Origin: Mycobacterium dioxanotrophicus
GTDB taxonomy: Bacteria; Actinomycetota; Actinomycetes; Mycobacteriales; Mycobacteriaceae
Direction of reading: 5' to 3'
Length of the DNA: 64,000 nt
Assembly: GCF_002157835.1 (NCBI RefSeq)
Contig: NZ_CP020809.1
Location: forward strand, 5,642,001 to 5,706,000
The translations under genes and the position numbers were made by a program. The notes beneath the pieces were generated by a model that was not told the DNA's origin, did no database searches, and was given only the letters and a program-made list of their open reading frames with translations. How positions within the stretch are numbered: position 1 is the first letter of the stretch; the number at the start of each line of letters is the position of its first letter. Shown here one piece after another: positions 52,220-62,450 of the stretch.

Positions 52220-53626
52220 TCACTGCACGACGCGCGCGATGGTGGCCCCCGCCGCGCGTAACCGATCGGGAGGGTGTGAGGCGTAGCCCAGCACGAGCCC
52301 GGGTGAACCGGGTAGCCGCCGATGCCAGGACAACGGGTGCACCAGAACACCGGCTGCACGCAACTCGTCAGCCAGCGCCACATCATCGATGCCTGCGGGC
52401 AGCGTGACCAACAGGTGCAGGCCCGCGGCCACCCCGGTGACCGTTGCCGCGGGCACCGCGCCGGACAGGCTCTGCAGCAGCGCGTCGCGTCGCGTCCGGT
52501 GCCTGGCCCGGACCAGCCGGACATGCCGGTCGTACTCGCCGGATTCGAGCAGCCGCGCCAACACCAGTTGCGGCACCGTCGGGCTACCCAGGTCGGTGGC
52601 GTGCTTGGCGGCCACCAGCTCGGCGAAGCGGCTGCGAGGCGGCACCAGCCAACCCAGCCGCAACGCGGGCGCCAGGCTCTTCGAGGTGCTGCCGGTGTAG
52701 GCGACGCGGTCCGGTGCGGCCGGATGCAGTGCCGGGACGGGCGCGCGGTCGTAGCGGTATTCGGCGTCGTAGTCGTCCTCGACGATCAGTTCGCCATCCC
52801 ACGACAGCAGTTCCCGCCGTCGCTGGGGAGCCAGCACCACGCCCGTCGGGAACTGGTGCGCCGGCGTCAGGAAGGCCACGGCTGCACCCGATGCGGCGAG
52901 CGCATCCACGCGGATGCCGTCGTCGTCGACCGGCACCGGAACCGCTCCCAAGCCCCAGTATTCGAGTTCTTCGACGGCACCGCGCGAGCCCGGATCCTCG
53001 ACCGCGATTTCCTCGGTTCCCTCTCGCCGCAGCTGTTGGGCGAGCAGGGCCATGGACTGCGCCACCCCGGCGACGACGAGGATGTCGTCGGGCTCCACCC
53101 GCAGCCCGCGCGTGCGTCCCAACCAGGGAGCCAACGCGGTGCGCAGCCGCGGGTGCCCGCGAGGGTCTCCGTAGCCGAGGTCTTCGGGCGCGGTCTCGGC
53201 CAGCACGGCGCGTTCGGCGCGCAGCCAGGTGCTGCGCGGGAACGCCGAGAGATCCGGCACCCCGGGCGAGAGGTCTATCCCCTCGGCGAGGGTCAACCGC
53301 GGGCGCGGGAGCCGGTGCGTGTCGAAGCGCGGCGCGGCAGGCGCCGAGGACCGGGCCGGCCGGGCGAGGACCACGGTTCCGCCGCCGGAGCGCCCGCTGA
53401 CCAGGCCCTCGTCGGTGAGCCGACGGTATGCCTCGACCACCACCCCGCGCGATATCCCCAGTTCGCCGGCCAGCACGCGGGTGGCGGGCAATCGAGTATC
53501 GGGCACCAGCCGACCGTCGGAGATCGCGGCGCGGAACGCATCGGTGAGCCACGCGGTGAGACCACGGCCCGGCGCGGTCGATGGGTCGAGCTGGAGGAAA
53601 TCTGCCCCGAACGAAACTTGGTCCAC
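52220..53626 (-). CDS. MocR-type (GntR HTH-aminotransferase) regulator
   Basis: The 468-residue protein has a GntR winged helix (about residues 20-90, LPATRVLAGELGISRGVVVEAYRRL) fused to a fold-type I aminotransferase-like domain with IVEDDYDAEYRYD and YTGSTSKSLAPALRLGW, where the Lys binds PLP. This is the MocR/PdxR layout, which usually controls a divergent or adjacent gene. The divergent EamA transporter 57 bp away is the probable target. The GTG at 53626 is my choice; an ATG at 53677 would overlap the transporter promoter region. Confidence 0.88.
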   Translation of the reverse strand: MDQVSFGADFLQLDPSTAPGRGLTAWLTDAFRAAISDGRLVPDTRLPATRVLAGELGISRGVVVEAYRRLTDEGLVSGRSGGGTVVLARPARSSAPAAPRFDTHRLPRPRLTLAEGIDLSPGVPDLSAFPRSTWLRAERAVLAETAPEDLGYGDPRGHPRLRTALAPWLGRTRGLRVEPDDILVVAGVAQSMALLAQQLRREGTEEIAVEDPGSRGAVEELEYWGLGAVPVPVDDDGIRVDALAASGAAVAFLTPAHQFPTGVVLAPQRRRELLSWDGELIVEDDYDAEYRYDRAPVPALHPAAPDRVAYTGSTSKSLAPALRLGWLVPPRSRFAELVAAKHATDLGSPTVPQLVLARLLESGEYDRHVRLVRARHRTRRDALLQSLSGAVPAATVTGVAAGLHLLVTLPAGIDDVALADELRAAGVLVHPLSWHRRLPGSPGLVLGYASHPPDRLRAAGATIARVVQ

Positions 53627-53683
53627 TAAATGCGTCCGTTCTTGGTGCTGTTTGTTGAGCCATGATCCGACCAGCATGAGCTC

Positions 53684-54601
53684 ATGTCCAGCACCACCCG
53701 CGCAGCGCTTTGCGGCTCCCTCGGTATGACATTCGTCGGCGGCAGCGTCGCGGTCTCCGGGATGCTCGCCGGTGCCCCCTTACTCACCGCTCAGGCACTC
53801 CGATACGCGCTCGCATGCGCGCTTCTGCTCGGCTGGGTGCGGCTGACCGGCGGGACCGTGCGACGCCCGCGCGGCAACGAATGGCTCTGGCTCGCGGGTA
53901 TCACGGTGAGCGGGTTGGTGCTCTTCAACATCGCACTCGTGCACGGCTCGCGGCATGCCGAACCTGCCGTGCTGGCGGTCGCCGTCGCCTGTGTACCGGT
54001 GGCGTTGGCGACGATCGGCCCCGTGTTGGAGGGGCGACGGCCTACCACCCGCCTGCTCGCGGCGGCGCTGGTGGTGAGCGCGGGGGCGGTCGTCGTCGAA
54101 GGACTCGGCAACGCGGACGCGACGGGCCTGCTGTGGGCGCTCGTCGTCTTCGCGTGCGAGGCGGGATTCACCCTGCTTGCGGTGCCGGTCCTCGGCTCGC
54201 ACGGCCCGGCCGGGGTGTCGGTGCACACCACCTGGATGGCCGCAGCCATGTTCGGCATACTCGGACTGAGCACCGAAGGTTGGCGTGCGGCAACCACATT
54301 CGACGTCGGCGAGGTCATGGCCATCGGCTACCTTGCGGTCGGCGTCACCGCGCTGGCGTTCATCCTGTGGTACACGTGCGTAAGCCGGTTGGGCGCCGGG
54401 CGGGCCGGCCTGCTGACCGGGTTGGCCCCGGTCGCCGCGGCGGTGATCGGCATCCCCGTCACCGGATCGTTGCCCACGGCCCCGGTGTGGGTCGGCGTCG
54501 CGCTGATCGCATGTGGGCTGGCCGCTGGGCTGGGTGCCACGCCACGACCGGATCCCGAAACGTCACCCGATCTGCCTGCGGCCGCCCCGGTTGAGGTTTA
54601 G
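53684..54601 (+). CDS. EamA (DMT) family transporter
   Basis: The 305-residue protein has ten hydrophobic helices in two EamA repeats (first about 5-145, second about 150-285) with TWMAAAMFG and LGAGRAGLLTGLAPVAAAVIG as typical segments. It is probably an exporter of amino acids or metabolites. It is divergent from the MocR regulator. Substrate cannot be inferred. Confidence 0.9.
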   Translation: MSSTTRAALCGSLGMTFVGGSVAVSGMLAGAPLLTAQALRYALACALLLGWVRLTGGTVRRPRGNEWLWLAGITVSGLVLFNIALVHGSRHAEPAVLAVAVACVPVALATIGPVLEGRRPTTRLLAAALVVSAGAVVVEGLGNADATGLLWALVVFACEAGFTLLAVPVLGSHGPAGVSVHTTWMAAAMFGILGLSTEGWRAATTFDVGEVMAIGYLAVGVTALAFILWYTCVSRLGAGRAGLLTGLAPVAAAVIGIPVTGSLPTAPVWVGVALIACGLAAGLGATPRPDPETSPDLPAAAPVEV

Positions 54602-54671
54602 CGCTCGCGCGACCGGGTTAGCCAATGAGTCGGTCCAATTTCATCCCGACTCAGATTGGAGTTGCACCACT

Positions 54672-54965
54672 ATGACATTCACCAAACTGTTCGCAAGTGC
54701 CCTGGTTGCCGGTGGGATGGCCGCAGCGGGTGCAGCGGGATTGAGCGCAGCAACGGCGAGCGCTGCACCGCAGGCCCCGGTCGCGCAGAATATGCCGATG
54801 ATTCCCATGGCGCCTCCGGCCGGCCCCAACCCTGGGCCGCCGCCGGTGTGGGCTCCGCCGGCGCCGGCCGCGCCGGCGTGGGGCATGGGCAACCCGCAGG
54901 TGTGGGACAGCGGTTGGCAGCACTGGGGTGTGTGGATGAACGGTGTGTTCATCCCGACGTACTGA
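54672..54965 (+). CDS. Small secreted Pro-rich protein
   Basis: The 97-residue product has a signal peptide ending at ATASAAP (about 32), a Pro-rich middle (PAGPNPGPPPVWAPP) and an end with conserved Trp residues (WDSGWQHWGVWMNG). It is a mycobacterial exported protein of unknown role. GGAG precedes the ATG by 11 bases. It is followed by a strong inverted repeat. Confidence 0.75.
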   Translation: MTFTKLFASALVAGGMAAAGAAGLSAATASAAPQAPVAQNMPMIPMAPPAGPNPGPPPVWAPPAPAAPAWGMGNPQVWDSGWQHWGVWMNGVFIPTY

Positions 54966-54984
54966 TCAGCGGGTAGTACCGCAT

Positions 54985-55015
54985 GCCGCCATCGCAGCGT
55001 CGCTGCGATGGCGGC
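54985..55015. terminator. Long perfect stem-loop between convergent genes
   Basis: GCCGCCATCGCAGCG (54985-54999) is fully complementary to 55001-55015, giving a 15-bp stem with a minimal loop and no T-run. It lies 20 bp after one stop and 7 bp before another on the opposite strand, so it probably separates the two transcripts. Confidence 0.7.
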
Positions 55016-55021
55016 TCGCCG

Positions 55022-55411
55022 TCACTGAGCCGGCCACGCGCCGGTGCCAGGCTGCAGAACCTCCAGTGCCGCATCGATGTTCGGCACAATGGTGTCGCCG
55101 TATCCGCCCACCAGCTGCCCCAGCGCGCGGGCGATGTGCGGCCCGACCGCCGCGGCCGCCAGGGCCTCTTCGGCGATGACGATGCCATTGACGACATGGG
55201 CGGTGTGCAGCCGCCCGTCACGTCCCAGTTCGTAACGCCAGTCGGCGATCTGGATCCGCTCCGGGGCCGACCGGAACATGCCCCGCTGCGCCGGCGTGTG
55301 CACCACGCCGGGCACCCCGGCGAACACGGCGACGACGAGTCCCACCCCGCCCGGCCCGTCGAGTGCGGCCGTGACCGTCCGGCTGACCCGTAGGGCGTCG
55401 AACGTGCTCAC
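55022..55411 (-). CDS. Conserved hypothetical protein
   Basis: The 129-residue protein is globular and without a signal peptide; it contains FAGVPGVVHTPAQRGMFRSAPERI and a helical C-terminal half (VGPHIARALGQLVGGYGDTIV). A GTG start overlaps the upstream TAG by one base, so it is cotranslated with the heavy-metal-binding protein gene. I do not recognise the family. Confidence 0.7.
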   Translation of the reverse strand: MSTFDALRVSRTVTAALDGPGGVGLVVAVFAGVPGVVHTPAQRGMFRSAPERIQIADWRYELGRDGRLHTAHVVNGIVIAEEALAAAAVGPHIARALGQLVGGYGDTIVPNIDAALEVLQPGTGAWPAQ

Positions 55412-56220
55412 TATCCGCTCATCGGCAGGACGAACGACGGTTCGATGGCCTCGCCGGCTCCGGTCTGGCGCACCGCGGTGCCCGCGGCGTAGAACTCCAG
55501 CGTGTGAAAGCCCCAGCAGTAGTTGTCCACCGCGGTGAACACACCGACCACGCCTTTGGCACCGTCGCGTTCGGCCTCGGCCTGCATACGTGACATCGCC
55601 AGTTCCCGGGCCTGATAGTTGCCCTGGGTCCACTGCGGCATCTCGACGTTCTGCCCGATCTGGCGCATGGTCTGCAGGAAGCCCTGGGCCGCGACGTGGA
55701 AGACGCAGTTGCCCATCACGAACGCGACCGGGGCCCACCCGGCCCGCAGCAGCGTGATCAGGTCCTGCCCCGAGAGATGACTGCTGAAGGCCTGGCCGTT
55801 GGGACGGCGGAACGCCCCCGGCTGCGCGGCGTAGCGTACCGCGGTCCCGACGGCGATGAACTCCAGGTGCTCCCCGGATTCACCGTGTGCGCGCCAGTAC
55901 AACTCGACGCCGACGACACCGTCAGCGCCGACATTGTCGGCCTCGGCCTGCATGCGCGCCATGGCATTCCAGCGGGCCCGGTAGGTCGCCTCGGTGAGCA
56001 CGGTCAGCTCCATCTGCTGCCGCAGCCCGCTGAACTGGAAGCCCACGTGATAGACCGACACACCCATCACGAGGTCGATGGGTTCGAATCCGGCCCCGTG
56101 CAGCAGGACGAATTCGTTGACCGTCAGATCGGAGGTGAAGATGCGGTCGGCGTGCGACAGCCGCTCACCGGCGACGGGGTCGAGAGGGTTGGGTTGCATG
56201 CCCCAATCGTCGTGCCCCAC
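55411..56220 (-). CDS. Tandem YbjQ/heavy-metal-binding domain protein
   Basis: The 269-residue protein consists of two YbjQ-like (DUF74) domains, each with a MQAEA helix and GAxGVVGVE/GVF strand: residues about 18-135 (NVGADGVVGVELYW) and about 150-265 (RDGAKGVVGVFTAV). The family is called heavy-metal-binding from structure, and no activity is proven. A GTG at 56220 is the first usable start; an ATG seven codons later is possible. Confidence 0.75.
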   Translation of the reverse strand: MGHDDWGMQPNPLDPVAGERLSHADRIFTSDLTVNEFVLLHGAGFEPIDLVMGVSVYHVGFQFSGLRQQMELTVLTEATYRARWNAMARMQAEADNVGADGVVGVELYWRAHGESGEHLEFIAVGTAVRYAAQPGAFRRPNGQAFSSHLSGQDLITLLRAGWAPVAFVMGNCVFHVAAQGFLQTMRQIGQNVEMPQWTQGNYQARELAMSRMQAEAERDGAKGVVGVFTAVDNYCWGFHTLEFYAAGTAVRQTGAGEAIEPSFVLPMSG

Positions 56221-56282
56221 CAGGTCCCGCGCACGCGGATTGCCCTGGTCGGAACCGACGTACAGCTAACTCACAGCACTGC

Positions 56283-57131
56283 TCAGCGGAAGACGACGGT
56301 GCTGTGTCCGTTGAGCAGGACCCGGCTTTGGCAGTGCCAGCGCACGGCCCGGGCCAGCGCCAGTGCCTCGGCGTCGCGGCCGACGGTGGCCAGCGCGCGC
56401 TCGTCGTAGGTGTGATCGATGCGGATCACTTCCTGCTCGATGATCGGCCCCTCATCGAGTTCGGGGGTCACGTAGTGCGCGGTGGCACCGACCAGCTTGA
56501 CGCCCCGCTGGAACGCCTGCTGATACGGGCGTGCGCCTTTGAACCCCGGCAGGAACGAGTGGTGGATGTTGATGGCACGGCCGTAAAGCGCGGTGCACGC
56601 CTCGTCGGAGAGCACCTGCATGTAGCGGGCCAGCACCACCAGGTCGATGTCCAGATCGTCGACGAGTTTGAGCAATTGGGCCTCGGCCTGCGGCTTGTTC
56701 TCCGCGGTGACGGGGATGCGGTAGAAGGGCAGCCCCGCCGCCTCGGCCATGGATCGCAGGTCGTCGTGGTTGGACACCACGGCCGCCAGCTCACCGTCGA
56801 GAGTGCCTGAGCGCCAACGGAACACCAGATCGTTGAGGCAGTGTCCCTGCTTGGACACCATGACGAGCACCCGGGGCACGCGGTTCCCCCGGATCGTGAA
56901 CGACATGCCGAATTCGTCTGCGGTGGAGGCGAACTCGTCGATCAGCTGGTCCTCGGTGCAGTCTCCGTCGACCTGGAAGGCCGTCCGCAGGTAGAGCTGA
57001 CCGCGCACGGCGTCGTCGAACTGCTGATGCTCGACGATGTCGCCCTTGTGCTGGAACAGGAATCGGGTGATGGCGTGGACGATGCCGGGCCGCTGCGGGC
57101 AGGTCAGGGTCAGGGTGAAGGTGGTGGTCAC
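56283..57131 (-). CDS. purU: Formyltetrahydrofolate deformylase
   Basis: The 282-residue enzyme releases formate from 10-formyl-THF. Residues 1-85 are an ACT domain (TCPQRPGIVHAITRFLFQH), and the rest is the formyltransferase-like hydrolase with NIHHSFLPGFKGARPYQQA and the Asp in LDEGPIIEQEV. The GTG at 57131 follows AGAGG and starts 10 bp after sdaA. It removes C1 units made by sarcosine breakdown. Confidence 0.93.
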   Translation of the reverse strand: MTTTFTLTLTCPQRPGIVHAITRFLFQHKGDIVEHQQFDDAVRGQLYLRTAFQVDGDCTEDQLIDEFASTADEFGMSFTIRGNRVPRVLVMVSKQGHCLNDLVFRWRSGTLDGELAAVVSNHDDLRSMAEAAGLPFYRIPVTAENKPQAEAQLLKLVDDLDIDLVVLARYMQVLSDEACTALYGRAINIHHSFLPGFKGARPYQQAFQRGVKLVGATAHYVTPELDEGPIIEQEVIRIDHTYDERALATVGRDAEALALARAVRWHCQSRVLLNGHSTVVFR

Positions 57132-57141
57132 TGCTTGCCTC

Positions 57142-58536
57142 TCAGCACTCGACCACGTTGAGCGGCAGCTCGACGACGTTGAGCGCCAAGCCGCCACGAG
57201 CGGTCTCCTTGTACTTGACGCTCATGTCGGCGCCGGTCTCACGCATGGTCTTGATCGCCTTGTCCAACGACACGTGGTGCGTGCCGTCGCCGTGCAGGGC
57301 CATGCGGGCGGCGCTGATCGCCTTGATCGAGCCGACGGCGTTGCGCTCGATGCACGGGATCTGGACCAGGCCACCGACCGGGTCGCAGGTGAGGCCGAGG
57401 TTGTGTTCGATGCCGATCTCGGCGGCGTTCTCCACCTGGGCGGGCGTGGCGCCCAGCACTTCGGCCAGTCCGGCGGCCGCCATCGAGCACGCGGAGCCCA
57501 CCTCCCCCTGGCAGCCCACCTCGGCGCCGGATATGGAGGCATTCTCCTTGAACAGCAACCCGATTGCGCCTGCGGTCAGCAAGAATCGCACCACGCCGTC
57601 CTCGCTGAAGCTGCTGATGAACTGGCGGTAGTAGTGCAGGACAGCGGGGATGATGCCGGCGGCACCGTTGGTGGGCGCGGTGACGACGCGACCGCCAGCC
57701 GCATTCTCTTCGTTGACCGCCAGCGCGTACATGGTCACCCATTCCATCGCCCGCAGTGCGTCGTGCTCGTCGCCGCCGTTCTCCAGCCGCTCGCGCAGTT
57801 CGGCGGCGCGGCGGCGGACCTTGAGCCCGCCGGGCAGCACGCCGGTCACATGCGTTCCGCGGTCGACGCACTGCTGCATGACGTCCCAGATGTGCAGCAG
57901 GCCCGCCCTGATCTCGGCCTCGCTGCGCCACACCTTCTCGTTGGCCATCATGAGATCGCTGATGCTCATGCCGGTTTCGGCGGTGAGCCGCAGCATCTCG
58001 GCTCCGCTGCTGAACGGGTACGGCACGGGGGTGGGGTCGACAACCAGGATTCGGGTGCCGGTTTCATCCTCGTCGAGAACGAAACCTCCGCCGACGGAGT
58101 AGTACTCGCGACGTTCCAGCTGCTTGCCCGCCGCGTCGAACGCGTGGAACACCATGCCGTTGCTGTGGAAATCCAGGCGTTCGCGGCGGTGCAACACGAT
58201 GTCTTCGTCGACGTCGAACCGGATCGGGCGGGTGCCCGCCAGCCGCAGCTGCCCTTCGGAGCGGATGGCGTCGACGCGCGGATCGGCCGCGACCGGGTCG
58301 ACCAGTTGCGGTTGTTCGCCTTCCAGGCCCAGCACGACGGCCTTGACGCTGCCGTGGCCGTGGCCGGTGGCGCCGAGCGAGCCATACAGGTCGCAGCGCA
58401 CGGTGGCGGTGTTCTCGATGAGGCCCTCGGCCGCGAGGCGCGACACGAACAGATACGCGGCCTTCATGGGCCCGACCGTGTGGGAGCTGGACGGGCCGAT
58501 GCCCACCTTGAACAGCTCGAAAACGCTGACAGTCAC
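57142..58536 (-). CDS. sdaA: L-serine dehydratase, iron-sulfur type
   Basis: The 464-residue single-chain enzyme has the start [20 protein letters not shown] and, in the C-terminal half, the cluster-binding cysteines ([33 protein letters not shown]). It converts serine to pyruvate and ammonia. The GTG at 58536 matches Rv0069c-type starts; a GTG at 58578 would add 14 residues. It is the first gene of the sdaA-purU pair. Confidence 0.94.
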   Translation of the reverse strand: MTVSVFELFKVGIGPSSSHTVGPMKAAYLFVSRLAAEGLIENTATVRCDLYGSLGATGHGHGSVKAVVLGLEGEQPQLVDPVAADPRVDAIRSEGQLRLAGTRPIRFDVDEDIVLHRRERLDFHSNGMVFHAFDAAGKQLERREYYSVGGGFVLDEDETGTRILVVDPTPVPYPFSSGAEMLRLTAETGMSISDLMMANEKVWRSEAEIRAGLLHIWDVMQQCVDRGTHVTGVLPGGLKVRRRAAELRERLENGGDEHDALRAMEWVTMYALAVNEENAAGGRVVTAPTNGAAGIIPAVLHYYRQFISSFSEDGVVRFLLTAGAIGLLFKENASISGAEVGCQGEVGSACSMAAAGLAEVLGATPAQVENAAEIGIEHNLGLTCDPVGGLVQIPCIERNAVGSIKAISAARMALHGDGTHHVSLDKAIKTMRETGADMSVKYKETARGGLALNVVELPLNVVEC

Positions 58537-58603
58537 GCCGTTGACCTTCGTGTTCGGTGACGACCTCAGAAGACTCACACGCCACTCGCGGTTAGATACG
58601 CGA

Positions 58604-58615
58604 TTAATATATCAA
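58604..58615. promoter_or_regulatory. GntR operator candidate 1
   Basis: TTAATATATCAA differs at one base from the palindrome TTGATATATCAA. It lies 67 bp upstream of sdaA and 68 bp upstream of the GntR gene, between the two. The same word recurs before glyA. Confidence 0.65.
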
Positions 58616-58683
58616 CTGCTTTTTAATCTGCATAGGTGCGTTCGCACGCAATAACTGTTGGATATCACTGCTAGGATCGGGCC

Positions 58684-59349
58684 GTGGCGATCATCTCCAT
58701 CGGCTCAGAATCCGCACCGGCCTCGCTGGCCGACCGTGCGTACCTGGCCCTGCGAGACCAGCTCACCACGCTGCAGATCAGGCCGGGTGAGCCCATCGAC
58801 GACATCCGGGTGGCCAGCGAACTCGACGTCGGCCGCACTCCGGTGCGCGAGGCGCTCAAGCGCCTCGAAGACGATCGCCTCGTCATCTCCTACCCCCGCC
58901 GCGGAACGTTCGCCACGGGCGTGGAGATCACCGATCTGGCCTATATCAACGAGATTCGACTGCAGCTCGAACCCCTGGCCGCCCGGCGCGCGGCCGAGCG
59001 TGCCAGCGCCGCCCAGCGCGACGAGTTGCAGGCACTGCTGGACGCGTACAAGACGGTCGAGGATCTGCCGACCGATCCGACCGAATTGATGCGGCTCGAC
59101 ATCACCATCCACCGCAGCATCTACCGCGCGGCGGGCAATCCACATCTGGAAGACGTGCTGGTTCGCTACCACAACCTCGTGACGCGGATCTTCTGCCTGT
59201 TCCTCGAGCGGCTCACCGACGTCGCCGAGCACATCAACGAGCATTCGGCCATCCTGTCGGCCATCATCACCGGCGACGGCGATGCCGCCGCCGAACTCAC
59301 ACTGCAGCACGTGACCGGCTTCGAGGTCGGAGTGCGCGCCGTCATCTGA
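58684..59349 (+). CDS. GntR/FCD family regulator
   Basis: The 221-residue protein has an N-terminal winged helix (LADRAYLALRDQL through VGRTPVREALKRLEDDRL) and a C-terminal FCD domain with the metal-binding residues of this group (DITIHRSIYRAAGN, RLTDVAEHINEH). It is divergent from sdaA and close to glyA-soxBDA, so it probably controls serine, glycine and sarcosine catabolism. The start is GTG at 58684. The ligand is unknown; the pathway suggests a sarcosine- or glycine-related signal. Confidence 0.88.
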   Translation: MAIISIGSESAPASLADRAYLALRDQLTTLQIRPGEPIDDIRVASELDVGRTPVREALKRLEDDRLVISYPRRGTFATGVEITDLAYINEIRLQLEPLAARRAAERASAAQRDELQALLDAYKTVEDLPTDPTELMRLDITIHRSIYRAAGNPHLEDVLVRYHNLVTRIFCLFLERLTDVAEHINEHSAILSAIITGDGDAAAELTLQHVTGFEVGVRAVI

Positions 59350-59571
59350 CGCACATCTGTCGCGACGCGTCCTGATTCCGTACGCCGAATCAGGCCCGAC
59401 CTGTTGTGCTGCGCACTGTGCCGAGCGTGTCGACTTTCGCGACGACACACCGCGGACCGCGACGACAAGCTGCACGCTCGCCACAGTGTCCGGCACGGTA
59501 CATCGCCGCAGGCTCGTCTTTGGCCGGAACTCTTGACCCGCGTCTCACGCGGCCGCTAAGGTGATCGCCAA

Positions 59572-59583
59572 CTGATATATCAA
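59572..59583. promoter_or_regulatory. GntR operator candidate 2
   Basis: CTGATATATCAA matches TTGATATATCAA except at the first base. It is 24 bp upstream of the glyA start, in the right position to block the promoter. Confidence 0.65.
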
Positions 59584-59607
59584 TCGTCTGGATCAAGAGG
59601 AGTCAGT

Positions 59608-60921
59608 ATGGGTGTTCAAACAGAGGCCGCGCACGGCACCGTCTTGGGCCAGTCCCTCGCCGACGCCGACCCGGAGGTCTACGCCGCCGTCACCGCCGAG
59701 CAGCGCCGCCAGGAAAGCACCCTGGAAATGATCGCCAGCGAGAACTTCGCACCGCTGTCGGTGATGGAAGCCCAGGGCAGCGTGCTGACCAACAAGTACG
59801 CCGAGGGGTACCCCGGCCGGCGCTACTACGGCGGCTGCGAGCACGTCGACGTCGTCGAGCAGCTGGCCATCGACCGGATCAAGGCCCTGTTCGGCGCCGA
59901 GTACGCCAACGTCCAGCCCCACTCGGGCGCGCAGGCCAACGCGGCCGCCATGGCCGCCCTGCTGCAGCCCGGCGACACCATCCTCGGCCTGGCCCTGGCC
60001 CACGGCGGTCACCTGACCCACGGCATGCACCTGAACTTCTCCGGCAAGCTGTACAACGTCGCCGCCTACCACGTGCGTGAGGACGACCACCGCGTCGACA
60101 TGGCTCAGGTGGAAGAGCTTGCGCGCGAACACCGTCCGAAGGTCATCATCGCCGGATGGTCGGCCTACCCGCGGCAGCTCGACTTCGCGGAATTCCGCCG
60201 GATCGCCGACGAGGTGGGCGCCTACCTCATGGTCGACATGGCACACTTCGCCGGACTCGTCGCGGCCGGGCTTCACCCGTCGCCCGTGCCGCACGCTCAC
60301 GTCGTCACCTCGACGACCCATAAGACTCTCGGCGGCCCCCGCGGCGGCATCATCCTGACCAACGATGCGGCGCTGGCCAAGAAGTTCAACTCCTCGGTGT
60401 TCCCCGGCCAGCAGGGCGGCCCGCTGGAGCACGTCATCGCCGCCAAGGCCGTGTCGTTCAAGCTGGCAGGCGAGCCGGAGTTCCGCGAGCGCCAGCAGCG
60501 CACCCTGGAAGGCGCGAAGATCCTGGCCGACCGTCTGCTGCAAGAGGATTCCCGCAAGGCAGGCATCAACGTGGTCTCCGGCGGCACCGACGTGCACCTG
60601 GTCCTGGTCGACCTGCGCGAATCCGAACTCGACGGCAAGCAGGCCGAGGACCGGCTGCACCGGGTCGGAATCACCGTGAACCGCAACGCCGTTCCGTTCG
60701 ACCCCCGACCGCCGATGGTCAGCTCCGGCGTGCGGATCGGCACCCCCGCACTGGCTACGCGGGGATTCGACCTCGACGCGTTCCGTGAGGTCGCCGACAT
60801 CATCAGCCTGGCCCTGCGGCCCGACACCGACGACGCCGGCCTGGCCGCTCTGCGCGACCGCGTCGACGCCCTGGCCGCCCGCTTCCCGCTCTACCCCTCC
60901 CTGACGAAGGCCGCACAGTGA
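59608..60921 (+). CDS. glyA: Serine hydroxymethyltransferase
   Basis: The 437-residue PLP enzyme interconverts glycine and serine with methylene-THF. It has [30 protein letters not shown] and the PLP lysine in [21 protein letters not shown] precedes the ATG. It ends overlapping soxB (GTGA). The context makes it a catabolic copy that uses glycine from sarcosine, and an additional housekeeping glyA is expected elsewhere. Confidence 0.96.
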   Translation: MGVQTEAAHGTVLGQSLADADPEVYAAVTAEQRRQESTLEMIASENFAPLSVMEAQGSVLTNKYAEGYPGRRYYGGCEHVDVVEQLAIDRIKALFGAEYANVQPHSGAQANAAAMAALLQPGDTILGLALAHGGHLTHGMHLNFSGKLYNVAAYHVREDDHRVDMAQVEELAREHRPKVIIAGWSAYPRQLDFAEFRRIADEVGAYLMVDMAHFAGLVAAGLHPSPVPHAHVVTSTTHKTLGGPRGGIILTNDAALAKKFNSSVFPGQQGGPLEHVIAAKAVSFKLAGEPEFRERQQRTLEGAKILADRLLQEDSRKAGINVVSGGTDVHLVLVDLRESELDGKQAEDRLHRVGITVNRNAVPFDPRPPMVSSGVRIGTPALATRGFDLDAFREVADIISLALRPDTDDAGLAALRDRVDALAARFPLYPSLTKAAQ

Positions 60922-62159
60922 CAACAGCTTCCACGACCCCGCCCGGTGCCCACCTTCCGGAGCACCCCGATTTCCTCTGGCGCACGCCGGAACCCAAGAA
61001 GTCCTACGACGTCGTCATCGTCGGCGGCGGCGGGCACGGCCTGTCCACCGCTCACTATCTGGCGAAGAACCACGGCATCACCAATGTCGCGGTGCTGGAG
61101 CGCGGCTGGCTGGCCGGCGGCAACATGGCCCGCAACACCACGCTGATCCGGTCCAACTACCTGTGGGACGAGAGCGCCCGCATCTACGAGCACGCTCTGA
61201 AGCTGTGGGAAGGCCTCGAAGACGACCTCGACTACCCGATCCTGTTCAGCCAGCGCGGCGTGCTCAACCTCGCGCACAGCCTGCAGGATGTCCGCGACAG
61301 CGTGCGGCGCGTGGAGGCCAACAAGCTCAACGGGATCGACGCCGAGTGGGTCGATCCCAAACAGGTCAAAGAGCTGTGCCCGATCGTCAACATCTCTGAC
61401 GACATCCGGTACCCGGTGCTCGGCGCGACGTATCAGCCGCGCGCCGGTATCGCCAAACACGATTACGTGGCATGGGGATTCGCGCGCCGTGCTGACGAGG
61501 CCGGCATCGACATCGTCCAGAACTGTGAAGTCACCGGGTTCTCCACCGACGGCGACCGGGTCACCGGCGTGCGCACCACCCGTGGTGACATCGCGGCCGG
61601 GCAGGTCCTGTTGTGTGCCGCTGGGCACACCTCGACCCTGACCGACATGCTCGGCATCCGCACGCCGCTGCAGAGCCATCCCCTGCAGGCGCTCGTCTCC
61701 GAACTCCTCGAGCCGGTGCATCCCACGATCGTCATGTCGAATGCCGTGCACGTCTACGTCTCTCAGGCGCACAAGGGCGAGCTGGTCATGGGCGCGGGTG
61801 TCGACTCCTACAACGGGTACGGCCAGCGCGGTGCGTTCCACATCATCGAACGCCAGATGGCTGCCGCGGTGGAATTGTTCCCGGTCTTCGCCAGGGCGCA
61901 CCTGCTGCGCACCTGGGCGGGCATCGTCGACGTCTGCCCGGACGCGTCGCCCATCGTGGGCCGCGCCGGCTACGAGAACCTCTACCTCAACGCCGGTTGG
62001 GGCACAGGAGGTTTCAAGGTGACCCCCGGCATCGGCTGGTGCCTGGCGGACACGATCGCCAACGGCCGCGAGCACGAGTACGTCGCCCCGTTCAGCCTCG
62101 ACCGATTCATCACCGGCGCGCTGGTCGATGAGCACGGCGCCGCCGGCGTCGCCCACTAG
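60918..62159 (+). CDS. soxB: Sarcosine oxidase beta subunit
   Basis: The 413-residue flavoprotein has an N-terminal FAD motif ([22 protein letters not shown]) and covalent-FMN-site type segments ([13 protein letters not shown]) with [18 protein letters not shown] at the end. It is the subunit that binds FAD and FMN in heterotetrameric sarcosine oxidase and oxidises sarcosine to glycine. The GTG start overlaps the glyA stop. Confidence 0.96.
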   Translation: MTTASTTPPGAHLPEHPDFLWRTPEPKKSYDVVIVGGGGHGLSTAHYLAKNHGITNVAVLERGWLAGGNMARNTTLIRSNYLWDESARIYEHALKLWEGLEDDLDYPILFSQRGVLNLAHSLQDVRDSVRRVEANKLNGIDAEWVDPKQVKELCPIVNISDDIRYPVLGATYQPRAGIAKHDYVAWGFARRADEAGIDIVQNCEVTGFSTDGDRVTGVRTTRGDIAAGQVLLCAAGHTSTLTDMLGIRTPLQSHPLQALVSELLEPVHPTIVMSNAVHVYVSQAHKGELVMGAGVDSYNGYGQRGAFHIIERQMAAAVELFPVFARAHLLRTWAGIVDVCPDASPIVGRAGYENLYLNAGWGTGGFKVTPGIGWCLADTIANGREHEYVAPFSLDRFITGALVDEHGAAGVAH

Positions 62160-62174
62160 ATCTCAGGAGTCACC

Positions 62175-62450
62175 ATGCAACTCATCGAATGCCCGTGGTG
62201 CGGGCCGCGCGAGGAGACCGAGTTCCATTACGGCGGACAGGCACACGTCGCCTACCCCGAGGATCCCCAGGCTCTCACCGACGAAGAGTGGGGCCACTAC
62301 GTGTTCTTCCGCAACAATCCCAAGGGATTGTTCGCCGAGCGCTGGACCCACAGCGCAGGCTGCCGGCGCTGGTTCAACGCGCTGCGCGACACCGCCACCT
62401 ACCGATTCCACCGCGTCTACCGCACCGACGAGCAGAAGCCGACAATCTGA
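62175..62450 (+). CDS. soxD: Sarcosine oxidase delta subunit
   Basis: The 91-residue subunit has the zinc-binding start IECPWCGPREETEFHYGGQAH and the later GCRRWFN. It is shared by all heterotetrameric sarcosine oxidases. It lies 15 bp after soxB with a CAGGAG site. Confidence 0.95.
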   Translation: MQLIECPWCGPREETEFHYGGQAHVAYPEDPQALTDEEWGHYVFFRNNPKGLFAERWTHSAGCRRWFNALRDTATYRFHRVYRTDEQKPTI

